Assembly: GCA_937907435.1 (NCBI GenBank)
Contig: CALCIA010000266.1
Coordinates: 1 to 6,102 of the forward strand
Reading direction: 5' to 3'
Length of the DNA: 6,102 nucleotides
From: an uncultured Actinomycetes bacterium
Lineage (GTDB): Bacteria > Actinomycetota > Thermoleophilia > Solirubrobacterales > 70-9
Below the pieces are notes generated by a model. It had not been told where the DNA came from. It made no database searches and saw only the letters and a list, made by a program, of their open reading frames with translations. Each line of letters opens with the position of its first letter. Positions within the stretch are counted from its first letter, which is position 1. The position numbers and the translations under genes were made by a program. Below are positions 1 to 5,258 of the stretch, piece after piece.

Positions 1-51
1 CTCATGGGGGTCACAGCCTGCCAGGACCCCCATGAGGAGCCCAGGACACCC
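1..51. repeat. Left-end hairpin repeat, one half of a terminal inverted repeat pair
   Basis: Positions 1-12 (CTCATGGGGGTC) are the exact reverse complement of 25-36 (GACCCCCATGAG), giving a 12-bp perfect stem around a 12-nt loop (13-24). Positions 7-51 are identical, in inverted orientation, to 6058-6102, a perfect 45-bp match. Identity stops after 51, where the flanks become unrelated. Inside the repeat, CCAGGACCCC (21-30) recurs as CCAGGACACC (41-50), exactly 20 bp later. The unit is palindromic, non-coding and at the very edge of the window. It resembles an intergenic palindromic (REP-like) repeat; the family is not one I recognise. Confidence 0.85.
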
Positions 52-133
52 TGAATCCACCTCGCCCGGCCGCCCGCCCCCCGAACCCCCCACCCGGATC
101 CCGCATGGAAATGCTCATCTAGGATCAAGCGGG

Positions 134-838
134 ATGGGCGCCAAGCAGGAAGCGCAGGACTGGGCCGAGCTGGTGCGCCGCTACGGCGAGCGCCACCAGG
201 TCACCTACGAGCCGGTCGGCGGGATCAACCCCAAAGACGGGCCGGTGGCGCTCTGCGTCGGCGGCTCGAACCGGCTGACCGGGCAGCTCGTCGAAGGCTT
301 CTGGGGCGCCTCCTGTGACGCCGACGAACGGGAGATGGGCGGCTTCTTCGACAAGGCGGTGCTGCCGACGGCGATCCTCGCCAAGGCCCACATGCCCGAC
401 CTCGCGCAGGTGGTGCCCGCCTTCAACGTCGAGTCGATCGAGGGGACCGAGCATGTCCAGCAGCGCTTCTCGCGCAAGGTCGAATTCGAGTCGCTCGACT
501 TCAACAAGCGCTTCTGGACGACGGTGCCGAAGGACTTCGACCCGATCGCCCTGCGCGAGCTCTTCGGTCCCGGCTTCCTCGCCTGGGTGACGACGATGAC
601 CGGGGAGATCGACTTCGGCGTCAACGACCGCCAGCTCTGGTTCATGTGGCGGCTGCGCGAGCGCTCCGAGGACGAACTGAAACTTGCGCTGAAGAACGCC
701 GGGCAGCTGTTCCGCCGGATCCAGTCCGAGATGGACGAGAGCGGCATCCACACCTACCCGCCCGGCCCGTGGCACGCGGGGCTGGCGCCGTTCCCGGACG
801 CGGTCAGTCCCGGCGGAACTCCTCGACCAGGTTCTTGA
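134..838 (+). CDS. Hypothetical soluble protein, about 234 aa
   Basis: I do not recognise this family with confidence. The frame is open from 32, but the first 34 codons are Pro/Arg-rich, partly lie in the end repeat and look non-coding. I therefore start at ATG 134, which has AGGA (121-124) 9 nt upstream. TAGGAT (120-125) could also be the -10 box of a leaderless transcript. The 234-aa product has no signal peptide and no membrane segment. Its centre (about residues 116-170) contains a stretch with FNKRFW, a proline-glycine turn and aromatic strands ending in WFMWRLR, followed by a charged helix (about 177-203). The FN-x-x-F pattern faintly recalls the soluble domain of DUF3137-type actinobacterial proteins; this is only an impression. 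The tail (about 222-234) is Pro/Gly-rich and overlaps the converging Nudix gene by 35 nt, so it may be poorly conserved. It stands alone on its strand on this side of the window. Confidence 0.7.
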   Translation: MGAKQEAQDWAELVRRYGERHQVTYEPVGGINPKDGPVALCVGGSNRLTGQLVEGFWGASCDADEREMGGFFDKAVLPTAILAKAHMPDLAQVVPAFNVESIEGTEHVQQRFSRKVEFESLDFNKRFWTTVPKDFDPIALRELFGPGFLAWVTTMTGEIDFGVNDRQLWFMWRLRERSEDELKLALKNAGQLFRRIQSEMDESGIHTYPPGPWHAGLAPFPDAVSPGGTPRPGS

Positions 839-1448
839 GGTTGCCCGAGTCGGCGACGCCGGGGAGGACGACGCGGGTCGCCTCGCCCTCGCCGATCACT
901 TCCGGGATCAGCGGCTCGACCGAGCGGCCGCGGTAGGCGGTCAGGGCAGCGGCCGAGGTGGCGTGTTCGGCGAGCCAGCCGAGCTGGATGCGGGTCGGGA
1001 AGGCGAGGCCGATCTCGCCGTCGTCGGCGCCCGCCAGCGCCGCGGCGGGCCGCAGCCAGCGCGCGTCGACGATCTCGCCGCCGTCGATCTGCGGCGGTGC
1101 GTGGGCGGGGGCGAGGGCGAGGAAGAACCAGGCGTCGAAGCGCCGCAGGATCGCCTCCGGGGTGATGAAGCGGCAGAACGGGATCATCTCCTCGTCGGCG
1201 TGGAGGTCGATCCCCGCCTCCTCGCGGAGCTCGCGGATCGCGCAGGCGCGGTAGCCGTCGGGCCCCTCGCCGTCCTCGGGCTCGCAGGCGCCGCCGGGGA
1301 AGACCCAGGCGCCGGGGAAGAACGCGGCCGCCGGGCTGCGCTGCAGCAGCAGCACCTCGAGCGCCCGCTCCCCGTGCTTCCCCCCGCGTCGCATCAGGAC
1401 GACCGAGGCGGCCGGCCGCGGCGTCACCGGTTTCCTCTCCTCGACCAT
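804..1448 (-). CDS. Nudix hydrolase, NUDT19/CoA-diphosphatase-like
   Basis: This 214-aa protein belongs to the Nudix superfamily, which hydrolyses nucleoside diphosphates linked to another moiety using a divalent metal. The Nudix helix is clear: REL-REEAG-I at residues 72-80 gives the metal-binding glutamates E73, E76 and E77. The upstream glycine loop reads FPGG (50-53) followed by an insert rich in Asp, Glu and Gly, so the canonical G-x5-E spacing is not kept and Asp64 stands where the first Glu is usual. That pattern, plus the RFDAWFFLA segment (103-111), the E-x-x-DARWL motif (125-132) and a long C-terminal part with PTRIQLGWL (151-159), resembles the NUDT19/NUDT7 branch, some of whose members cleave acyl-CoA or CoA. 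The substrate cannot be told from the sequence. The ATG at 1448 is preceded by AGGG 7 nt away. The gene is last in the minus-strand series, and a hairpin repeat ends 18 nt before its start. Confidence 0.92.
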   Translation of the reverse strand: MVEERKPVTPRPAASVVLMRRGGKHGERALEVLLLQRSPAAAFFPGAWVFPGGACEPEDGEGPDGYRACAIRELREEAGIDLHADEEMIPFCRFITPEAILRRFDAWFFLALAPAHAPPQIDGGEIVDARWLRPAAALAGADDGEIGLAFPTRIQLGWLAEHATSAAALTAYRGRSVEPLIPEVIGEGEATRVVLPGVADSGNLKNLVEEFRRD

Positions 1449-1466
1449 CGCAACACCCTACGCGGT

Positions 1467-1512
1467 TGAGTTCGCAGAAATGGTCGCTATGCGACCGAAA
1501 CTGCGAACGCGC
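1467..1512. repeat. Intercistronic two-stem hairpin element, copy A
   Basis: On the plus strand, GTTCGCAG (1470-1477) pairs perfectly with CTGCGAAC (1501-1508). Inside this arm, GGTCGC (1482-1487) pairs with GCGACC (1491-1496) around the loop TAT, separated from the outer stem by AAAT and GAAA. Copy B at 3327-3372 has the same length and 37 of 46 identical bases. The element fills most of the 73-nt gap between two minus-strand genes: it begins 10 nt after the DUF4349 stop and ends 18 nt before the Nudix start. No T-tract follows it on either strand, so it is not a classical intrinsic terminator. Terminator-like, leader-RNA and mobile-palindrome roles all remain possible. Confidence 0.85.
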
Positions 1513-1521
1513 CGGAGGGGG

Positions 1522-2751
1522 TCAGCCGAGGGCGCGCTCGCGGAGGCGGCGGACGCGGAAGCGGTTCGCCAGCCAGAAGGCGAAGGCGACGATGGCGATC
1601 GGGCCGAGCACCGCCAGGCCGATCAGGGTGACGCCGGCGGCGATCGTGAGGATGTCGCCGGCGTCGTGCAGCGCGTCGCCGACGCCCCAGCTCCCGCCGC
1701 CTTCGCTCGGCGGCGTCACCCCGGCGCCGTGGTCGGTGACGATCCGCACGGTGACTTCCGACATCGAGGCGCGCTTGTGCAGGTGGTCGAGCGAGGCGCG
1801 GATCGCCGCGTGGTGGCGACGCTCTTCGCGCAGCCGCGCTTCGACCGATTCCCGTTCCGCTTCCGTTTCGACGTCGCCCAGCTCCTTCAACAGGCCTTCG
1901 ATCGCCGCGTTGGAGTCGCGCAGTTCTTCGCCGGTGTTGACGGTCGGCGCGGTGATGTCGTTGGTCGCGTCGTGGCGCTGCCGCACTTCGGCGATCTGCG
2001 AGAAGGCGGAGAGCGCGTCGTCGAGCTTGTCGCTCGGGATCAGCAGTTCGAAGTAGGCCCCGGTCGCCCCGGCGCTGCCGCTCCGCACCTTGGAGTGGAG
2101 GACGATCCCGTCCGCCGCGTGCACCGCTTCGTAGACCTTCGCCGCCGCGCCCGAGACCTCGCCCGGCTTGGTGCCGAGGACGACGTAGGCGGAGCGTTCG
2201 ATGTCGCGGCCGGCCGCGTGGAAGGTCGGTTCCGCCTCCGCGGCGGCGCCGGCCGAGGCCGCGCTTTCGATCGTCGGGACTTCGACTTCGTAGACGGTTT
2301 CGCCGGCGCCCTTCGAAGGCTGCGCCGCGCCGTTCCCGCCGGCGCCGTCGTTGTGGCCTCCGCCGGGATGGCGGCTCGGTGCCGGTGCGACCGAGGTCCC
2401 GGCGGATTCTTTGGCCGCCCGGCCCGATTCGCCCGCGCCGGGGACCATCCCGACGACGGCTTCGTCCGCCGGATTCGACTTCGTGCCCGACTGCGAGATC
2501 GAGACGACCGCCGTCGCCACGACCAGCGCGGCGAGCGCGACGGCGAGGGCCGGCACGAGGCGCCGCCGCGGGCCCAGGGCCCGCCAGCGGTCGGCCAGCA
2601 GGGCGAAGGGCTGCGCGGCCGCGGACGCGCGGTCGCGACGGGGGAAGCCCGCCGCGGCGCGCTCGTCCAGCTCGGCCGCGAACTCCGGCGGCGGCGTCGG
2701 GCGCAGCGCCCGCAGCTCGGCGAAGAGGGTGTCGTCGTCAAATCGATCCAT
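1522..2751 (-). CDS. DUF4349 membrane protein, probable anti-sigma partner of the adjacent ECF sigma factor
   Basis: The 409-aa product has four parts. Residues 1-64 are cytoplasmic, acidic then basic, with the segment DDDTLFAELRALRP near the N terminus. Residues 65-86 form a hydrophobic membrane segment. Residues 90-175 are a low-complexity Gly/Ala/Pro/Ser linker. Residues 180-395 match DUF4349: a strand-rich part with FELLIPSDKLDDAL, then NDIT and the NTGEELRDSN region, a coiled-coil helix (about 275-327), EVTVRIV, and a final membrane segment (about 368-393) with a basic cytoplasmic tail. The fold suggests an extracytoplasmic sensor domain held by two TM helices. The gene starts inside the end of the sigma gene (14-nt overlap) and has a strong ribosome site, AGGGAGG, 6 nt before ATG 2751, so the two are translationally coupled. 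A sigma factor overlapping a single-pass-plus-sensor protein is the usual layout of sigma/anti-sigma pairs. No zinc anti-sigma motif (HxxxCxxC) is present, so the anti-sigma role is inference. Confidence 0.88.
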   Translation of the reverse strand: MDRFDDDTLFAELRALRPTPPPEFAAELDERAAAGFPRRDRASAAAQPFALLADRWRALGPRRRLVPALAVALAALVVATAVVSISQSGTKSNPADEAVVGMVPGAGESGRAAKESAGTSVAPAPSRHPGGGHNDGAGGNGAAQPSKGAGETVYEVEVPTIESAASAGAAAEAEPTFHAAGRDIERSAYVVLGTKPGEVSGAAAKVYEAVHAADGIVLHSKVRSGSAGATGAYFELLIPSDKLDDALSAFSQIAEVRQRHDATNDITAPTVNTGEELRDSNAAIEGLLKELGDVETEAERESVEARLREERRHHAAIRASLDHLHKRASMSEVTVRIVTDHGAGVTPPSEGGGSWGVGDALHDAGDILTIAAGVTLIGLAVLGPIAIVAFAFWLANRFRVRRLRERALG

Positions 2752-3307
2752 CGAGGGCCTCCCTCAACTTGGTCACGGCGCGGTGAAGGCGGGTGCCGGC
2801 GTTCGACTCGCTGATGTCGAGGACCGCGGCGATCTCGGCGTTGCCGAGGCCGGCGAAGAACTTGAGCGCGATCAGCTCGCGCTCGCGCGGCTCGAGGCGG
2901 GCGAGGGCGGCGCGCAGGGCGAGTCGCCGCTCGGAGCGCTCGGCGCCTGCCTCGACCGCGGCCCCGTCGAGGTCGGCGGGCTCGGCGGCCAGCTCCGCCT
3001 GGCGGCCGCGGCGCCGCAGCTCGTCGAGCGCCGCGTTGCGGGCGATGCCGAAGAGCCAGGCGCGCGGCTCGCCGCGGCGGGAGTCGAAGCGGTGGCGCTT
3101 GCGGTAGGCGCGCTCGAAGGCGGCCGCCGTCACTTCCTCGGCCGCGGGCCCGTCGCGGAGCAGCCCCGCCACGTAGGCGTAGACGTCGTCGCGGCTCGTC
3201 CGGTAGAGCCGGTCGAACGCCAGGTCGGCATCGCCCGGAGCTTCCCTCGCCTCTGCGACCGCGGTCTGACTCACGCCGGTACTACGGCGCCGCCACCGAT
3301 CCATCAC
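2738..3307 (-). CDS. ECF-type RNA polymerase sigma factor
   Basis: This 189-aa protein has the two-domain layout of extracytoplasmic-function sigma factors. Region 2 spans about residues 28-101. It includes FDRLYRTSRDDVYAYV and the -10 recognition stretch AAFERAYRKRHRFD, followed by the highly typical PRAWLFGIARNAALDELRRR. A short acidic/alanine linker follows, then region 4 (about 127-185) with LEPRERELIALKFFAGL and the helix-turn-helix that ends in GTRLHRAVTKLREAL, which would read the -35 element. The start is ambiguous: GTG 3307 and ATG 3304 are adjacent, and GTG 3274 (residue 12) is a third choice. GGTGGGA lies 10 nt before GTG 3307. The gene overlaps the downstream DUF4349 gene by 14 nt. 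Hairpin copy B ends 19 nt before the start and may affect its expression. The target promoters are unknown. Confidence 0.95.
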   Translation of the reverse strand: MMDRWRRRSTGVSQTAVAEAREAPGDADLAFDRLYRTSRDDVYAYVAGLLRDGPAAEEVTAAAFERAYRKRHRFDSRRGEPRAWLFGIARNAALDELRRRGRQAELAAEPADLDGAAVEAGAERSERRLALRAALARLEPRERELIALKFFAGLGNAEIAAVLDISESNAGTRLHRAVTKLREALDGSI

Positions 3308-3326
3308 AAAGCCATATTCCCACCGG

Positions 3327-3372
3327 TGAGTTCGCAGTAATCCGCGCTATCCGCGGGAAAGTGCGAACGCGC
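3327..3372. repeat. Intercistronic two-stem hairpin element, copy B
   Basis: On the plus strand, GTTCGCA (3330-3336) pairs with TGCGAAC (3362-3368). The inner stem is CCGCG (3342-3346) with CGCGG (3352-3356). Compared with copy A (1467-1512), the arms, the CTAT loop and the GAAA side of the internal loop are the same, while the three outermost inner-stem pairs change as G-C to C-G, G-C to C-G and T-A to G-C, so pairing is kept. The element's last base coincides with the outer base of the bioA stop codon (TAG, 3374-3372), and its other end lies 19 nt before the sigma-factor start. No T-tract is present. Confidence 0.85.
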
Positions 3373-4673
3373 TAGGCGTGCTCTGTCGCCGGGAGCGAGG
3401 CGAGGGTGGCGGTGATCGACCGCGCGGTGATGTCGAGGAGGGTTTCGAGCTCCGTCTCGCCGATCGCCAGCGGCGGCATCAGGACGACGACGTCGCCGAG
3501 GGGGCGGACCAGGGCGCCGCGCTTGCGCGCCTCCAGCGTCACCCGGTGGCCGACCCGCAGTTCGGGGTCGTGCTCCCCGAGGTCGATGCCGACCATCACG
3601 CCCCGCGAGCGCACCTCGGCGACGCCCGGCAGCGCGGCGACTTCGTCCAGCCACCGCCGGATCAGCGCGATTTTCGGCTGCAGGCGCTCCACCGTGCGCT
3701 CGCGCTCGAAGACGTCGAGGTTCGCCAGCGCCACCGCGCAGGCGACCGGGTTGCCGGTGTAGGTGTGGCCGTGGAAGAAGGTTTTCGCCTCCGCCGGGGC
3801 GCCGAGGAAGGCCTTGTAGACCGCCTCGGTGGTCAGCGTCGCCGCCAGCGGCAGATAACCGCCGGTGATGCCCTTGGCGAGGCAGAGGAAGTCGGGGACG
3901 ACACCCTCCTGTTCGACCGCGAACATCGTCCCGGTGCGGCCGAAGCCGGTCGCCACCTCGTCGCAGATCAGGAGCGCGCCGTGGCGATCGCAGAGCTCGC
4001 GCACCGCGCTCAGGTAGCCGTCGGGGTGGACGAGCATGCCGGCCGCGCCCTGGATCAGCGGCTCCATCATCACCGCCGCGATCTCGCCCTCGTGGGCGCT
4101 CAGCAGGCCCTCCATCTGGTCGACGTCCCCGGGCTCGGCCGCCAGGGTGTCGAAGAGGAGCGGCTTGTAGGTGGCGTGGAAGAGGTCGATGCCGCCGACC
4201 GAGACCGAGCCCAGAGTGTCGCCGTGGTAGGCGTCGCGCATGCGGATGAACCGGGTGCGGCCGGTGTCGCCGCGCTGCTGGTGGTACTGGAAGGCCATCT
4301 TCACGGCGATCTCGGCGGCGGTCGAGCCGGAGTCCGAGTAGAAGACGCGGCGCAGGCCGTCCGGGGCGATCTCGACGAGCCGCGCCGCCAGCTCGGTCGC
4401 GCCGGGGTGGGAGAGGCCGAGCATCGTCGAGTGGGCGACCTTGTCGAGCTGCTCGTGCGCCGCCCGGTCGAGGTCCGGATGGCGATGGCCGTGGACGTTG
4501 CACCACAGCGACGCGGTGCCGTCGATATAACGGTTGCCGTCGACGTCGAAGAGGTAGACGCCCTCGCCGCGCTCGATCTGCAGCGGCTCTTCCTCGCTCC
4601 ATCCCTGTTGCTGGGTGAAGGGGTGCCAGACGAACTCCTGGTCGAGGCGGTTGAGGCGGGCGGCGTCGCTCAT
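3372..4673 (-). CDS. bioA: Adenosylmethionine-8-amino-7-oxononanoate aminotransferase (BioA)
   Basis: BioA is a cytoplasmic PLP enzyme that converts 7-keto-8-aminopelargonate (KAPA) to 7,8-diaminopelargonate in biotin synthesis, normally using S-adenosylmethionine as amino donor. The 433-aa length fits the family (E. coli about 429). Class III aminotransferase signatures appear in order: WHPFTQ (16-21, a BioA-type N-terminal motif), DGTASLWCNVHGHRHP (51-66), YSDSGSTAAE (112-121, phosphate binding), YHGDT (149-153), CDEVATGFGRTG (237-248) with PLP-nitrogen Asp238, LAKG with Schiff-base Lys267, HGHTYTGNP (301-309), and RPLGDVVVLMPP (390-401), whose Arg390 would hold the substrate carboxylate. 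Against E. coli, Phe19 replaces the active-site Tyr, and LW replaces the double Trp. I chose ATG 4673 because the first motif then sits where the family expects it. GTG 4691 in the same frame is an alternative that fits the divergent palindrome. No other biotin gene is nearby. Another class III aminotransferase of similar type is the main alternative. Confidence 0.88.
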   Translation of the reverse strand: MSDAARLNRLDQEFVWHPFTQQQGWSEEEPLQIERGEGVYLFDVDGNRYIDGTASLWCNVHGHRHPDLDRAAHEQLDKVAHSTMLGLSHPGATELAARLVEIAPDGLRRVFYSDSGSTAAEIAVKMAFQYHQQRGDTGRTRFIRMRDAYHGDTLGSVSVGGIDLFHATYKPLLFDTLAAEPGDVDQMEGLLSAHEGEIAAVMMEPLIQGAAGMLVHPDGYLSAVRELCDRHGALLICDEVATGFGRTGTMFAVEQEGVVPDFLCLAKGITGGYLPLAATLTTEAVYKAFLGAPAEAKTFFHGHTYTGNPVACAVALANLDVFERERTVERLQPKIALIRRWLDEVAALPGVAEVRSRGVMVGIDLGEHDPELRVGHRVTLEARKRGALVRPLGDVVVLMPPLAIGETELETLLDITARSITATLASLPATEHA

Positions 4674-4685
4674 CTCCGGGAACAA

Positions 4686-4733
4686 TTGCACTTGCGGAAA
4701 GGTTGCGCATATGCAACTATTTCTCCCGTGCAA
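4686..4733. promoter_or_regulatory. Divergent bioA/marR control region with nested dyad operator
   Basis: An imperfect 48-bp dyad is centred at 4709.5; 16 of 24 positions match between its arms. The inner arms are GTTGC (4702-4706) and GCAAC (4713-4717) around GCATAT. The outer arms are TTGCAC (4686-4691) and GTGCAA (4728-4733). For marR, TTGCGG (4692-4697) and AACTAT (4715-4720), 17 bp apart, look like -35 and -10 boxes, with GTG 4728 only 7 nt after the -10. On the other strand, AACCTT lies 7 nt before the in-frame bioA GTG 4691. An inner palindrome between promoter boxes is typical of a MarR-type operator, so autorepression and control of bioA are likely. The boxes themselves are weak matches. 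Confidence 0.55.
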
Positions 4734-5246
4734 GGAAGCGATGTCAAAGCGAATACGAGCGTGGAGATCGATGCGGAGTCCCGTGACACGGCCGCACGGA
4801 TCTGCGCGCTGATGCGCCATGTCTTCCTCTACGACCGCGGCAACCAGCTGCGCGTGCTGCAGAAAACCGGCCTGACGACGACGCAGTGCAAAGTGCTGCT
4901 CGAGCTGGGCGGTCTCGGCGACTGTCCGTCGACCTGGCAGGTCTCCGAGCTCGCCCAGGTGTTCGACGCGTCCCTGCCCGCGATGAGCCGGGCCGTCGAC
5001 GGCCTGGTGAAGAAGGAGCTGGCGACGCGGGTCGAGGACCCGACCGACCGGCGCGTCCGCCTGGTGCGGATCACCGCGGCCGGGAACGATCTGGTCGACC
5101 AGCTCACGACGGTGAAGCGGAACGGCCTCGAGGCCTTCGCCGCCACCCTCACCGCGACGCAGCGCCGCAAGCTCGACGCCGCCGTGGAGTCCCTCATGGA
5201 CCGCGAGGACATCGCCACGACGTATCACCACTTGAAGGAGGTTTGA
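4728..5246 (+). CDS. MarR-family transcriptional regulator
   Basis: The 172-aa product has the MarR winged-helix layout. A dimerisation helix (about 18-46) is followed by TTTQCKVLLEL (50-60) and the DNA-recognition helices WQVSELAQVFDASLPAMSRAVDGLVKKELATR (70-101). The wing carries the signature EDPTDRRVRLVRIT (103-116), and C-terminal dimer helices extend to about 168. The start is uncertain. GTG 4728 fits a leaderless transcript 7 nt after AACTAT; GTG 4761 (161 aa) is the next choice. The only ATG with a good ribosome site (4741) is out of frame. Three cysteines are present (26, 54 and 66). Cys26 sits in the first helix where OhrR regulators carry their peroxide-sensing Cys, so redox sensing is possible but the partner tyrosines are absent. 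The gene diverges from bioA across a palindrome and is followed by yaaA after 12 nt, so they probably form one operon. The ligand is unknown. Confidence 0.92.
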   Translation: MQGSDVKANTSVEIDAESRDTAARICALMRHVFLYDRGNQLRVLQKTGLTTTQCKVLLELGGLGDCPSTWQVSELAQVFDASLPAMSRAVDGLVKKELATRVEDPTDRRVRLVRITAAGNDLVDQLTTVKRNGLEAFAATLTATQRRKLDAAVESLMDREDIATTYHHLKEV

Positions 5247-5258
5247 TGTCCTGCAGCG

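Noticed and set aside
105..122. Five-codon mini-ORF (ATG to TAG) just before the first gene
   Set aside because: It is too short to judge and has no ribosome site; it is probably chance.
32..133. Upstream start at ATG 32 for the first gene
   Set aside because: The start lies inside the end repeat, the extra 34 residues are Pro/Arg-rich, and ATG 134 has a better ribosome site.
1467..1512. CRISPR or classical rho-independent terminator reading of the hairpin repeats
   Set aside because: Only two copies 1.86 kb apart, with no spacer array, exclude CRISPR. No T-tract follows either hairpin on either strand.
1480..2814. 444-codon plus-strand frame opposite the DUF4349 gene
   Set aside because: It is Arg/Gly/Ala-rich with no motif. 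The minus-strand reading matches DUF4349 and two membrane segments.
3304..4716. 470-codon minus-strand frame in another phase through bioA
   Set aside because: It is almost entirely Arg, Pro, Gly and Ala, typical of a shadow frame of a GC-rich gene.
3378..4727. Very long open frame on the plus strand opposite bioA, continuous with marR
   Set aside because: It is antisense to a clear aminotransferase and has the composition of a mirror frame in GC-rich DNA. Only the part from about 4728 has a recognisable protein family (MarR).
4674..5231. N-terminal extension of the bioA frame on the minus strand, giving 619 aa
   Set aside because: The extension is antisense to marR, shows no domain, and would place the WHPFTQ motif far from the N terminus, unlike BioA.
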